Shown here piece by piece: positions 19,821-30,493 of a stretch of DNA of 64,000 nt. Below the pieces are notes generated by a model. That model saw nothing but the letters and a program-made list of their open reading frames with translations. It had not been told where the DNA came from and made no database searches. The number at the start of each line of letters is the position of its first letter. The stretch's first letter is position 1. Origin of the DNA: Pseudomonadota bacterium (lineage in GTDB: Bacteria > Pseudomonadota > Gammaproteobacteria > Burkholderiales > SG8-39); contig JANXRZ010000217.1 of the NCBI GenBank assembly GCA_025352885.1, positions 16,254 through 80,253 on the forward strand. Direction: 5' to 3'. Both the position numbers and the translations under genes were made by a program.

Positions 19821-19846
19821 AAAGGGCGTCCCGAGGGACGCCCTTT
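19821..19846. terminator. Bidirectional terminator between livF and amtB
   Basis: AAAGGGCGTCC and GGACGCCCTTT form a perfect 11-bp stem with a 4-base loop, placed between the convergent livF and amtB genes. On the minus strand the stem is followed by CTTTTCTTTT; on the plus strand the T-run is mainly within the stem end. It can serve both operons. Confidence 0.8.
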
Positions 19847-19910
19847 AATCCAGGAGGAGGACCTGGGTCAACCAGCATGCCGCGCAACTCCGCGCAGCAT
19901 GCCAACTTGC

Positions 19911-21428
19911 TTACATCCGATACGCACCCTCGCCGTGGGAAGACACGTCGAGCCCTTCGCGTTCTTCTTCCTCCGTGACCCGAAGGCCGATGGTGAGATC
20001 GACAAGCTTGAATGCAATGAATGCGACGACCCCGGACCAGATGAGCGTCGTGAGACAGCCGGTCGCCTGGATCACGACCTGGTCCCAAATCGAATAGGCG
20101 TCGGCAGTCTTGTTCGTCACATAGTCGAAAATGCCCGAGCCTCCGAGTGAGGGCGCGGCGAACACGCCAGTGAGGATCGCCCCTGTCGCACCTCCGATGC
20201 CGTGCACGCCGAAAACGTCGAGGGAATCGTCCGCTCCGAGCAGGCGCTTGAGGCCGTTGACTCCCCAGTAGCAGACCACTCCGGCAACTGCGCCTATCAC
20301 CAGCGCACCCATCGTGCCGACGAAGCCGCAAGCCGGCGTAATCGCGACCAACCCCGCCACTGCACCCGATACCGCACCGAGCATCGACGCCTTGCCTTTG
20401 CCGAAGGATTCGATCAGCGACCAGGCCAGCGTTGCGGAAGCGGTGGCCACGAGCGTGTTCAGGAAGGCCATCGCCGTGGTGCCATTGGCTTCGAGGTTGG
20501 AGCCTGCGTTGAACCCGAACCAGCCCACCCACAAAAGGCAGGCGCCGATCATCGTAAGCGGCAGGTTATGCGGCGCCATGGATTCCTTGCCGTACCCGAC
20601 CCGCTTGCCGATCACGTATGCGCCGACCAGGCCTGCTATGCCCGCGTTCAGGTGAACGACGGTCCCGCCTGCGAAGTCTAGGGCGCCCTTCGCCCATAGC
20701 CATCCGCCTGCAGCCGTCACTGTTTCGAGCGTCTTGGCATCTGTAATTGCATCCGGGCCGTCCCAGTACCAGACCATGTGCGCAATCGGCAGGTACGCGA
20801 ACGTGAACCAGAGAACGATAAACACCAGGACCGCTGAGAACTTCACCCGTTCGGCAAAGGCACCGACGATCAACGCCGGCGTGATGGCCGCGAAAGTCAG
20901 CTGGAATGCAACGAAAGCGAGCTCCGGGATCACGACGCCCTTGGAGAAGGTGGCAGCCACGGCATCGGCGTTCACTCCGGACAGGAACATCTTCGAGAAT
21001 CCCCCGAAGAACGCGTTTCCACCGGTGAAAGCGACCGAGTAGCCATAAATGACCCAGAGAACGGCGATCAGGCAGAAGCAGACGAAAACCTGCATCAGCA
21101 CTGACAGCACGTTCTTCGAACGCACCATGCCCGCGTAAAAGAGCGCGAGCCCCGGGATTGTCATCAGGATGACCAGCACTGTCGCCACGAGCATCCATGC
21201 GGTGTCGCCCTTGTCGACCTTCGGCTTGGGCGCCTCGGGGGGGGTGGCGTCGGTAGCCAAAGCCGCTGGCGCGGCTGCAGCGGGTTTCGCCGTATCCGCA
21301 GGTGCAGTGGCCGCCATCGCAGGTTTGGCCTCCGGTGCAGGCGCCGCGCCGGCTTTATCCTGCGCCAGCGCAGAGCCCCCGAACGCAAGCACGGAGGTGA
21401 GCGCAAGATATGCAAACAGTTTTTTCAT
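19911..21428 (-). CDS. amtB: Ammonium transporter with Ala/Pro-rich N-terminal extension
   Basis: 505 aa from the ATG at 21428 (MKKLFAYLAL); the track adds 30 unsupported upstream codons. A signal peptide (about 1-22, ending GSALA) is followed by about 45 residues rich in Ala and Pro before the first membrane helix near residue 70. Eleven helices follow. Conserved Amt features include LALFYAGMVRSKN, FAERVKFSA, HLNAGIAGL and VFGVHGIGG (the two pore-histidine regions). It conducts ammonium and would be blocked by the adjacent GlnK. It is the last gene of torF-glnK-amtB, 13 bases after glnK. Confidence 0.95.
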   Translation of the reverse strand: MKKLFAYLALTSVLAFGGSALAQDKAGAAPAPEAKPAMAATAPADTAKPAAAAPAALATDATPPEAPKPKVDKGDTAWMLVATVLVILMTIPGLALFYAGMVRSKNVLSVLMQVFVCFCLIAVLWVIYGYSVAFTGGNAFFGGFSKMFLSGVNADAVAATFSKGVVIPELAFVAFQLTFAAITPALIVGAFAERVKFSAVLVFIVLWFTFAYLPIAHMVWYWDGPDAITDAKTLETVTAAGGWLWAKGALDFAGGTVVHLNAGIAGLVGAYVIGKRVGYGKESMAPHNLPLTMIGACLLWVGWFGFNAGSNLEANGTTAMAFLNTLVATASATLAWSLIESFGKGKASMLGAVSGAVAGLVAITPACGFVGTMGALVIGAVAGVVCYWGVNGLKRLLGADDSLDVFGVHGIGGATGAILTGVFAAPSLGGSGIFDYVTNKTADAYSIWDQVVIQATGCLTTLIWSGVVAFIAFKLVDLTIGLRVTEEEEREGLDVSSHGEGAYRM

Positions 21429-21441
21429 TTTCCCCATCTCC

Positions 21442-22702
<1,261 letters not shown>

Positions 22703-22743
22703 ACGAGGAAGCTCCCTGTTTTAGAAGAATTTCTCGAACAGAT

Positions 22744-22759
22744 AGCACCTCCCGTGCCA
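22744..22759 (-). promoter_or_regulatory. Sigma-54 (-24/-12) promoter of torF-glnK-amtB
   Basis: On the minus strand TGGCACG-GGAG-GTGCT matches the consensus TGGCACG-N4-TTGC[A/T] with one mismatch; the invariant GG and GC are present with the right spacing. Transcription would start near 22732, leaving a leader of about 30 bases with GGGAG before the torF ATG. Confidence 0.82.
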
Positions 22760-22820
22760 GAATTAAAAATCAATCGATTCAGCCGGCTATGACATCGAGA
22801 CCGGATCGGCCAGAAGGAAC

Positions 22821-22837
22821 TGCACAATGTTAGTGCA
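22821..22837. promoter_or_regulatory. NtrC-type enhancer site
   Basis: TGCAC-AATGTTA-GTGCA is a 17-bp inverted repeat matching the NtrC recognition pattern GCAC-N7-GTGC. Its centre lies roughly 97 bases upstream of the predicted sigma-54 start site, a normal enhancer distance. It sits in the torF/ubiK intergenic region. Confidence 0.7.
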
Positions 22838-22946
22838 TCGTCTCAGGTCGCCGTCCTGCTGTGGTGCGACTGGAAAGGGCCGTCCGGAAAGGCGTTTTTC
22901 CGGTGCTAAACTGGCCGGACCGCATATCGATTTACCCGCAAACAAG

Positions 22947-23198
22947 ATGGCAGACCCCCGCCTCGTAGACCAGATCGGCGCCCGGATTTCGGAGGTCCTG
23001 GCCAACTCACCGGCGCGGGACGTCGAAAAGAACATGCGCGCAGTGCTCGCGTCGTTATTCGACCGCTTCGATCTCGTTACAAGAGAGGATTTCGAGGCCC
23101 AGAAGCGGGTGATCGAGCGCACGCGAGCCCGCATCACTGAACTCGAACGCCGCGTCCAAGAACTCGAGGCCGCCCGCACTGACGGACCTTCTCCCTGA
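22947..23198 (+). CDS. ubiK: Ubiquinone biosynthesis accessory factor (BMFP family)
   Basis: 83 aa from the ATG at 22947; the ORF-track start is upstream of any family similarity and overlaps the NtrC site. Short BMFP/YqiC-type protein: N-terminal amphipathic part (LVDQIGARISEVLANSP), then DVEKNMRAVLASLFDRFDLV, and a C-terminal coiled coil (VIERTRARITELERRVQEL). In gammaproteobacteria UbiK binds UbiJ and lipids and aids aerobic ubiquinone synthesis. It is divergent from torF and lies 84 bases before comM, an order often seen in betaproteobacteria. Confidence 0.85.
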   Translation: MADPRLVDQIGARISEVLANSPARDVEKNMRAVLASLFDRFDLVTREDFEAQKRVIERTRARITELERRVQELEAARTDGPSP

Positions 23199-23282
23199 TC
23201 CCTTTGGCGTGGCTGTAAACGAAGGCGCGCCGCTCCCGTTGCTTTAGATTGCGCGCGCACCGCTTGCGGGCAGGGAGAGACA

Positions 23283-24773
23283 ATGTCGCTTGCCGTTGTA
23301 CGGAGCCGGGCGCTCGTCGGTATACATGCGCCGGAAGTCACCGTTGAAGTGCACCTTGGGCCAGGGCTGCCGACGTTCGCGATCGTCGGGTTGCCGGACG
23401 CGGAAGTCCGCGAAGCGAAGGATCGCGTGCGGGCCGCGCTCAACCAGGCGCAGTTCGAGTTCCCGGCCAGACGCATTACCGTCAACCTCGCGCCGGCAGA
23501 CCTTCCCAAGGACTCAAGCCGCCTGGACTTGCCGATCGCGGTGGGCATCCTTGCAGCGAGCGGGCAGCTTCCCTCGAAGGCATTAGACCGGCACGAATTC
23601 GCCGGCGAGTTGTCCCTCACGGGAGAACTCAGGCCGGTACGAGGCGCGCTCGCCATGGCGCTGGCTTCGAAGGGCCGCGCATTTATCCTGCCAGCGGAAA
23701 ACGCGGCGGAGGCCGCGGCTTCGGGGTCTGTGTCGATCTTTCCGGCACGCTCCCTTCTGGAGGTTTGCGCGCATCTTCGCGGTGAGCATCCACTCGAGGC
23801 GTTCGCAGGCGAAACCCAACGCAGCGCAGTCGCTTATCCGAACATCTCCGATGTGCATGGGCAAGCGCAGGCGAAGCGAGCGCTGGAAGTGGCTGCCGCA
23901 GGCGGGCACAGCCTGCTCATGATTGGCCCTCCCGGCTCCGGCAAGTCGATGCTGGCTGCACGCTTCCCAGGGTTGTTACCCGCGCTGACCGACGAACAGG
24001 CGCTCGAAGTGGCGGCTATTCACTCGGCGGCGGGCAAATTCGAGCCGGCGCACTGGGGACAGCGGCCTTATCGATCGCCGCACCACACCGCATCGGCCGT
24101 TGCGCTCGTGGGCGGTGGTGGGAATCCGCGGCCCGGTGAAATTTCGCTTGCTCACAATGGCGTCCTGTTTCTCGACGAACTGCCCGAATACCCGCGCAGC
24201 GTTCTCGAGACGTTGCGCGAACCACTCGAGACGGGGAGCGTATCGATTGCGAGGGCTGCGAGGCATGCGCGGTTTCCGGCCCGCTTCCAACTTGTCGCCG
24301 CAATGAACCCCTGCCCCTGCGGTTATCTGGGCCATCCCTCCGGAAAGTGCCGGTGCACTCCGGACGTCATCGCGCGGTATCGCGGGCGGCTCTCGGGCCC
24401 GCTCGCGGATCGCATCGACCTCAAGATCGAAGTCCCGGCACTGTCGGTGGAGGAGTTCGGCCTCTCGGCGGTTGGCGAATCGAGCGAAATTCTTCGCGCC
24501 AGGGTCGAACTCGCGCGCGCAGCGCAAACCTCGAGGCAGGGCTGCCCGAACGCCTTGCTTGCGGTGCGCGAAACCGAAACACATTGTGTTCCGTGCAGTA
24601 AGGGCGAAGCACTGCTGCGCCAGGCAATCGAAAAACTCTCGCTTTCAGCCAGGGCTTATCACCGCATCCTGCGCGTCGCCCGAACCATCGCCGATCTGGC
24701 ATCGTGCTCGTCCATTATGCCGGCGCACCTCGCAGAAGCGATCCAGTACCGTCGGCTGGACGCCGCCTTCTGA
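23283..24773 (+). CDS. comM: YifB/ComM family Mg-chelatase-like AAA+ protein
   Basis: 496 aa. An N-terminal Lon-protease-like S5 domain (VEVHLGPGLPTFAIVGLPD) is followed by an AAA+ domain with Walker A GPPGSGKSMLAARFPGLLP and Walker B NGVLFLDELPEY, the cysteine motif MNPCPCGYLGHP, and the C-terminal helical domain (SARAYHRILRVARTIADL). ComM is a hexameric helicase promoting branch migration during natural transformation. Full length, with no damage. Confidence 0.93.
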   Translation: MSLAVVRSRALVGIHAPEVTVEVHLGPGLPTFAIVGLPDAEVREAKDRVRAALNQAQFEFPARRITVNLAPADLPKDSSRLDLPIAVGILAASGQLPSKALDRHEFAGELSLTGELRPVRGALAMALASKGRAFILPAENAAEAAASGSVSIFPARSLLEVCAHLRGEHPLEAFAGETQRSAVAYPNISDVHGQAQAKRALEVAAAGGHSLLMIGPPGSGKSMLAARFPGLLPALTDEQALEVAAIHSAAGKFEPAHWGQRPYRSPHHTASAVALVGGGGNPRPGEISLAHNGVLFLDELPEYPRSVLETLREPLETGSVSIARAARHARFPARFQLVAAMNPCPCGYLGHPSGKCRCTPDVIARYRGRLSGPLADRIDLKIEVPALSVEEFGLSAVGESSEILRARVELARAAQTSRQGCPNALLAVRETETHCVPCSKGEALLRQAIEKLSLSARAYHRILRVARTIADLASCSSIMPAHLAEAIQYRRLDAAF

Positions 24774-24801
24774 AACTGCGCTTGGTATAGTCGCTCGCTT
24801 C

Positions 24802-25626
24802 ATGGCGACCTATTCGATTGGCGACGTCCAAGGATGCATGGCGGAGCTTGCCGCGCTTCTCGACGCCTGCTCTTACGACCGCAAACGTGACCGGCTCTGG
24901 TTTGTCGGCGACCTGGTTAACCGCGGCCCTGCTTCGCTGGAGGTCCTGCGATTCGTAAAGGGCCTCGGGGATGGAGCGGTGGTCGTTCTGGGGAACCACG
25001 ATCTGCACCTGCTGTGCGTTGCCGAGGGCTCCGCGCGAGCGCGCCCCGATGACACGTTGGACCACGTGCTCAACGCACCCGACCGCAATGCGTTACTTAA
25101 ATGGCTCCGGACGCGAAAGCTCATGCATGTCGACGATGGCTGCGTACTGCTGCATGCCGGCTTGCTTCCGCAATGGACCATCGAGAAGGCCAGTGCGCTC
25201 GCGCGAGAAGTCGAATCGGCGCTTCAGGGACCGCACTATCGCGACGTCCTAGCCGGGCTTTACGGGAGTGAACCTACCGAGTGGAGCGACGCCCTTCAAG
25301 GGCCGGATCGCGTTCGTGTAATCGTAAACGCGATGACGCGGATGCGGTTCTGCACCGAGCAAGGGGTGATGGAGTTTCGCTCGAAGGGCGGTCTCGTAGC
25401 GGCGCCCGCCGGTTACCGGCCCTGGTTCGACGTGCCGGGACGTCTAAGCGAACGATCGACCATCATTTGCGGACACTGGTCCGCCTTGGGTCTGCGCATC
25501 GAGTCCAACCTCCTTGCACTCGATTCGGGCTGCATCTGGGGTGGTCCCCTCAGCGCCGTCCGGCTCGAAGACCGGCGTCTTTTTCAAGTGCCTTGCGGGG
25601 GCGACCGGAGTCCAGCGCGCGACTGA
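24802..25626 (+). CDS. apaH: Symmetrical bis(5'-nucleosyl)-tetraphosphatase
   Basis: 274 aa from the ATG at 24802 (MATYSIGDVQG); the track's earlier start lies inside comM. Calcineurin-like metallophosphatase motifs are intact: GDVQGC, VGDLVNRGPASLE, VLGNHDLHLL and ICGHWSALG. It splits Ap4A into two ADP. Its last 77 bases overlap the end of the facing plsC gene. Confidence 0.95.
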   Translation: MATYSIGDVQGCMAELAALLDACSYDRKRDRLWFVGDLVNRGPASLEVLRFVKGLGDGAVVVLGNHDLHLLCVAEGSARARPDDTLDHVLNAPDRNALLKWLRTRKLMHVDDGCVLLHAGLLPQWTIEKASALAREVESALQGPHYRDVLAGLYGSEPTEWSDALQGPDRVRVIVNAMTRMRFCTEQGVMEFRSKGGLVAAPAGYRPWFDVPGRLSERSTIICGHWSALGLRIESNLLALDSGCIWGGPLSAVRLEDRRLFQVPCGGDRSPARD

Positions 25627-26323
25627 TCGTCGAGTGCAAGGCGCCGGCAAGGTCTCTTCGATGCCTTCCGCTTGCGTCTTCAGGCGGGCCGAACTCGATT
25701 CGTGCAATCACGTATTTCGCCCCCAGTAGTTGCCACACCGATCCGACGAGCGTCTCGTCGCCGACGTAGCTCACTGCGCTGGACCGAACCCCACCGGTGT
25801 CGTGATAGCGCAAGGTGGCGGGGTAAACGCGGCTTGCGCTCAAGATCGCGGGCTGCAGCAGGGCGGCGTGAAAGTGGCGCAACTCATCGCCCGCGGTAGT
25901 TGTTCCCTCCGGAAAAACAGCGACACGCTCTTCGTTGGCAAGCGCATCGGCGATCAGTTGATTGGTTTTCCGGGCGGCGGTCTTGCGGCTGCGATCGATG
26001 TAAAGCGTGCCGCTCTTGGTACACAAGTAACCGACGAAAGGCCAGTGTGCGACTTCGGATTTCGAGACGAACCGACTGGGGGCAATCGCGTTGAGGACGA
26101 TTACATCAAGCCACGAGATGTGGTTCATGACGATGAGCCCGGCGTGGGGCACTTCGCCCTCGTGCTCTGTGTGGACGCCTGTTAAGCCCAGGAATCTTAT
26201 CGACCACCGCTTGATTGCAGCAGTCCTTTGCGCTGGTGTGTAGTTTTCGAAGTGCGCTGCCAGCGTATACAGGCCGCTGGCAAAGTGGCCGACGAGCCGG
26301 GCGAACCGTACGAGGCGAATCAA
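25550..26323 (-). CDS. plsC: 1-acyl-sn-glycerol-3-phosphate acyltransferase
   Basis: 257 aa. The acyltransferase motifs are present: NHISWLD (the catalytic HX4D), TLYIDRSRK and FPEGTTTAG. It would add a second acyl chain to lysophosphatidate at the inner membrane. The start codon is TTG at 26323, with GAGGG a few bases upstream. The 3' end runs 77 bases into apaH on the other strand; the overlapped C-terminus (Arg/Lys-rich, after the last motif) is probably not needed for catalysis. Other lysophospholipid acyltransferases share these motifs. Confidence 0.87.
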   Translation of the reverse strand: MIRLVRFARLVGHFASGLYTLAAHFENYTPAQRTAAIKRWSIRFLGLTGVHTEHEGEVPHAGLIVMNHISWLDVIVLNAIAPSRFVSKSEVAHWPFVGYLCTKSGTLYIDRSRKTAARKTNQLIADALANEERVAVFPEGTTTAGDELRHFHAALLQPAILSASRVYPATLRYHDTGGVRSSAVSYVGDETLVGSVWQLLGAKYVIARIEFGPPEDASGRHRRDLAGALHSTISRALDSGRPRKALEKDAGLRAGRR

Positions 26324-26342
26324 CGCGACCCTCTATCAGGGT

Positions 26343-27278
26343 CTACCAGGCGGCGTAACCGAATTCGCGCTTGAAACGATCGGCGATTTCACCGGACGAA
26401 AAAGTGTGGTTTTGTCCACCGCGGCGCTCGATCTTGATTGAGCCCATCAGCGCGCCAAGCCGCCCGGTGGTTGGCCAGTCCCAGCTATGAGCGATGCCGT
26501 AGAGCAATCCGGCGCGGTAGGCGTCGCCGCAACCGGTGGGGTCCACAATGGCGTTGGCTTTCACAATCGGGATTTCGTGCTCCTGGCCGGCGGAAAATAC
26601 GCGCGACCCTTGGGCGCCGAGCGTAAGGATGAGGGCTTTTACGGACTTCGCAATCCCGGCTAGGCTCTGGCCGGTCTTGTCCTCAAGCAGCTTGCCCTCG
26701 TAATCGTTGACCGCGACATAGTCGGCAAGGCGGACGAATTCGGCCAGCTCATCGCCCGAGAACATTGGCAGGCCCTGACCCGGGTCGAACACGAAAGGGA
26801 TGCCGGCCGCTGCGCATTGGCGCGCATGCTGCAACATGCCTTCCTTGCCATCGGGCGCAATGATCGCAAGCTTGGCGCCCAAGGCCGCATCGATGCGATT
26901 CTCATGGGAGAAGTTCATCGCTCCCGGATGAAAGGCGATGATCTGGTTGTTGTCCAGGTCGGTTGTGATGAAGGCCTGTGCCGTGAATTGGCCGGAGATC
27001 TTGCGCAGGTAAGCATCGGATAGATCGAGCCCCGCCAGTCTCGCCAGGTAAGGCTCGATGTCTTCACCGACTGTTGCCATCACAAGGGGCTCGCCCCCGA
27101 GGAGCTTCAGGTTGTACCCGATGTTGGCTGCGCAGCCGCCGTACTCCCGGCGCATTTCCGGCGTGAGGAAGCAGACATTCAGGATATGCAGCTGGTCGGC
27201 AAGCAGGTGGTTCTTGAATCGATCGGGGAACACCATGATGGTGTCGTAGGCGACCGAGCCGGTTATGAGTGTGCGCAA
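26343..27278 (-). CDS. PfkB family carbohydrate kinase (adenosine kinase-like)
   Basis: 311 aa, TTG start. Ribokinase-fold kinase: N-terminal GSVAYDTIMVFPD, the glycine motif GGCAANIGYNLKLLGG, VNDYEGKLLEDK, and the C-terminal anion-hole/catalytic motif DPTGCGDAYRAG, where the second Asp is the catalytic base. The NIGYNLKLLG pattern is that of bacterial adenosine kinase-like proteins. It lies 15 bases after a DUF3426 gene and closes the aroQ-acc-prmA run. Substrate (adenosine or a sugar) is not certain. Confidence 0.82.
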   Translation of the reverse strand: MRTLITGSVAYDTIMVFPDRFKNHLLADQLHILNVCFLTPEMRREYGGCAANIGYNLKLLGGEPLVMATVGEDIEPYLARLAGLDLSDAYLRKISGQFTAQAFITTDLDNNQIIAFHPGAMNFSHENRIDAALGAKLAIIAPDGKEGMLQHARQCAAAGIPFVFDPGQGLPMFSGDELAEFVRLADYVAVNDYEGKLLEDKTGQSLAGIAKSVKALILTLGAQGSRVFSAGQEHEIPIVKANAIVDPTGCGDAYRAGLLYGIAHSWDWPTTGRLGALMGSIKIERRGGQNHTFSSGEIADRFKREFGYAAW

Positions 27279-27292
27279 TTGGCGGCTTTCGT

Positions 27293-28240
27293 TTACTTGA
27301 ATCGGGAGTCCTGGCAGCGGGAAGGATAGCTCAATTGCCAGAAGCCGGACGCTGCAGGAGCAGGGCAGGGATAGAACAGGAAAAGCTGGTACCCGGTGGC
27401 TGCGACGCCTCCGGTATCGAAGTTGACCCGCACAGCTTCTTCCGCGCCGCCGGCTAGTCCCGCCGGAACCGCGCCGCGCTTCTCCTGCAGGTAATCCGCC
27501 GGTCGCAGCACCCGGCGGATGACGGCACGATCTCCCTGATCGGTAAGCGTCAATTCGAGTTCCGGGTATTCCTGGGCGAACGGCGCACGATTGCGCAACA
27601 GTGCATTCAGTACGATTCCGCCCGGGCGCTGGCTGTCGGCCTGCAGGTCCGAGGATTCAATGCTCATGAGATCTGCGCGCCTGGGCAGCCTGACTTCACA
27701 GCCGAGTGTTTCGCACGCGGTCTCAAGATAGATGCGCGTGGAAGGCAGCAAAACTGCGATCTCAGTCCTGAAATGCAATGCCGCCTGCAGCGCCAGGCAT
27801 GCGACCGCCAGTAGGGAGCACACGATCCATAAGGCGGTGTAGGCAGCCTGCGGGCGCTCACGCGCGAGGAACGCCGGCACGACGATCCTGCGGGGCGGAG
27901 ATGCTTCAACAGGCGACGCATCTCCGCCTGGCGCCACAGCGGCGTCAGTGCCGCCAGGAGCGACCTCGGGCGCGACAATACCTGCAGGCCGTTGAGCTTC
28001 GGCCGAGCGCTCGTTGCCGACCCCGGCCTCCTCAATCGCTGCGGACTCGGGAGAGTCTGCCGTTATGTCAAGTGGTCGCTCCGGCAAGACGGCGGCTGCT
28101 TCCTCGGTGAAGAGGTGCGCCTGCCCGTCGAACACTGCGGAACATTGTCCACAGCGTACCCGCCCGCCGCGCGCCGAGAGTTGCGCTGCCGACACGCGAA
28201 AAGTTGTCAAGCATTGCGGGCACCGCGTGAGCTTGCTCAT
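27293..28240 (-). CDS. Zinc-ribbon DUF3426 membrane protein
   Basis: 315 aa. The N-terminus is an MJ0042-type zinc ribbon with two CxxC pairs (RCPQCLTTF and RCGQCSAVF). A low-complexity Ala/Glu/Pro middle follows, one membrane helix at about 135-160, then a DUF3426 domain ending in NFDTGGVAATGYQLFLFYP. The function of this family is unknown; it is very common after prmA in betaproteobacteria. It overlaps the prmA stop by 4 bases (ATGA), so the two are translationally coupled. Confidence 0.86.
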   Translation of the reverse strand: MSKLTRCPQCLTTFRVSAAQLSARGGRVRCGQCSAVFDGQAHLFTEEAAAVLPERPLDITADSPESAAIEEAGVGNERSAEAQRPAGIVAPEVAPGGTDAAVAPGGDASPVEASPPRRIVVPAFLARERPQAAYTALWIVCSLLAVACLALQAALHFRTEIAVLLPSTRIYLETACETLGCEVRLPRRADLMSIESSDLQADSQRPGGIVLNALLRNRAPFAQEYPELELTLTDQGDRAVIRRVLRPADYLQEKRGAVPAGLAGGAEEAVRVNFDTGGVAATGYQLFLFYPCPAPAASGFWQLSYPSRCQDSRFK

Positions 28241-29118
28241 CGGCGTGTTCCCGTGATCAGGACCCAGTTTTCCTCGCGATCGGTGATTTTGAGTTCAAAA
28301 TCGATTGCATAAGCGGCCATGACCTCATCGCCCTGCCCATCCAGGATTCCCGACAACGCGATCCGGCGCGAGCTTCTGGCGGTAAGCAGGGGCGCCAACA
28401 TGATGATGGGATTGGCCAGGATATTGGCCACGACAATGTCAAAGCCGCGAGTCGGGGCGTGATCGGGCAAGAGAAACGTGGCAGAGACACCATTCGCAAG
28501 GGCATTTTGGTCGGCGGCCAGCACCGCCTGCGGATCGATGTCCACGCCGATTGCGTCCTTGGCGCCGAGCTTGCGGGCGGCGATCGCCAATATGCCCGAC
28601 CCGCACCCGTAGTCCAGAAGGGTTTCGCCCCCTGAAACGGTGTTCGCAAGCCAACGCAGCATCAACATAGTGGTTGGATGGCTGCCGGTGCCGAAGGCCA
28701 GGCCGGGATCGATCCGGATATTGATCGCGGCAGGTTGAGGCGGCGAGCACCAGCTCGGAACGATCCAAAGGCCGTCGGTGATGCGCAAGGGCTCGAATTG
28801 CGCCTGGGTACTGCGGACCCAATCCTGGTCCTCTACTGTCGACACCGAAAACGGCGGCACTTCGATTGCGCAGGTGTGGCACGCCGTTTCGACAAGGGCA
28901 TGCGGTGAGACGTCGGTGGGAATCATGGCGGTGAGGATGTTGCGTGACCAGGCTCCGGCCACTTCGAGGCCGGGCTCCGCGAATTGGGCAGTCTCTTCCG
29001 AAGTGCCGGCATCCGCGTCGTCGCAACTCACCGAAAGCGCCCCTGCCTCCATGAGCGCGTCGGCAAATGTTTCGGCTAATCGCGCTTCGGCCTGCAGTCT
29101 GATCGCGAGCCAGGACAT
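28237..29118 (-). CDS. prmA: Ribosomal protein L11 methyltransferase
   Basis: 293 aa from the ATG at 29118; the longer ORF reads back through accC. The SAM-binding motif I is LLDYGCGSGILAIAA, with the upstream substrate-orienting DPGLAFGTGSHPTT and the motif IV region DIVVANILANPI. It trimethylates L11. Adjacent to accC (8 bases), as in many proteobacteria. Confidence 0.94.
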   Translation of the reverse strand: MSWLAIRLQAEARLAETFADALMEAGALSVSCDDADAGTSEETAQFAEPGLEVAGAWSRNILTAMIPTDVSPHALVETACHTCAIEVPPFSVSTVEDQDWVRSTQAQFEPLRITDGLWIVPSWCSPPQPAAINIRIDPGLAFGTGSHPTTMLMLRWLANTVSGGETLLDYGCGSGILAIAARKLGAKDAIGVDIDPQAVLAADQNALANGVSATFLLPDHAPTRGFDIVVANILANPIIMLAPLLTARSSRRIALSGILDGQGDEVMAAYAIDFELKITDREENWVLITGTRR

Positions 29119-29126
29119 GCGGGAGG

Positions 29127-30493
29127 TTACTTCCCGACCTTCTTCTTTTCCTGCGCCAGCTTCTGCTCGAGGTAATGAATGGATGCCCCGCCCTTGATGA
29201 AGCCCTTGTCGTTCAGGAGGTCCTGGTGCAGCGGAATGTTGGTCAGGATTCCCTCCACCACCATCTCCGACAATGCGATGCGCATCCGCCGGATGGCCTG
29301 ATCCCGCGTGGCGCCATACGCAATCACCTTGCCTACCATCGAATCGTAGTGCGGCGGCACGACGTATCCCTGGTACACGTGCGAGTCGACGCGAATTCCA
29401 GGGCCGCCAGGGGGATGGTATGAGGTGATCTTGCCCGGCGATGGCGTGAACTTGTAGGGATCCTCGGCGTTGATGCGGCATTCGAGCGCATGGCCCCTGA
29501 ACTGGATGTCCCGCTGGCGGAACGGCAGCTTCTCGCCTGCAGCGATTCGGATCTGTGCCTGGACGATGTCGATACCGGTAATCATCTCGGTCACGGGATG
29601 CTCGACCTGCACCCGGGTGTTCATCTCGATGAAGAAAAACTCGCCGTTCTCGTACAGGAACTCGAACGTGCCCGCCCCGCGATAGCCGATTTTTTTGCAC
29701 GCCTCGACACAGCGTTCACCCACACGATCGCGCACGCGCGCGGACAAGTCGGGCGCGGGTGCTTCCTCGATGACCTTCTGGTGGCGGCGCTGCATGGAGC
29801 AATCCCGTTCACCAAGGAACACCGCGTTCTTGTGCTCATCGGCAAGCACCTGGATTTCGATGTGACGCGGGTTCTCAAGAAACTTCTCCATGTAAACCAT
29901 CGGATTGGAAAAGGCCGCCTGCGCCTCCTGTCTCGTCAGGCTGACCGCGTTCAGGAGCGCCGCTTCGGTGTGCACGACGCGCATCCCCCTGCCGCCGCCT
30001 CCGCCCGAGGCCTTGATGATGACCGGGTAGCCGACTTTCCGGGCGATCTTGACGATTTCGGCCGGTGACTCGGGCAGCGCGCCTTCGGACCCCGGAACGC
30101 ACGGCACGCCTGCCTTGATCATCGCCGCCTTGGCGCTGACCTTGTCCCCCATCGCCCGGATGTTCTCGGGGTACGGCCCGATGAACACAAACCCGGATTT
30201 TTCGACCTTGTCGGCAAAATCGGCGTTCTCCGACAGGAAGCCGTAGCCTGGATGAATCGCTTCGGCATCGGTCACTTCGGCTGCGCTGATGATTGCCGGG
30301 ATGTTGAGGTAGCTCTGGCTGGCCGGAGCGGGACCGATGCACACCGATTCGTCCGCAAGCTTCACGTACTTGGCTTCGGTGTCGGCTTCCGAATGAACCA
30401 CCACCGTTCGGATGCCGAGTTCGCGGCAGGCGCGCTGGATACGCAACGCTATCTCGCCCCGGTTGGCGATGAGGATCTTTCCGAACATGGACA

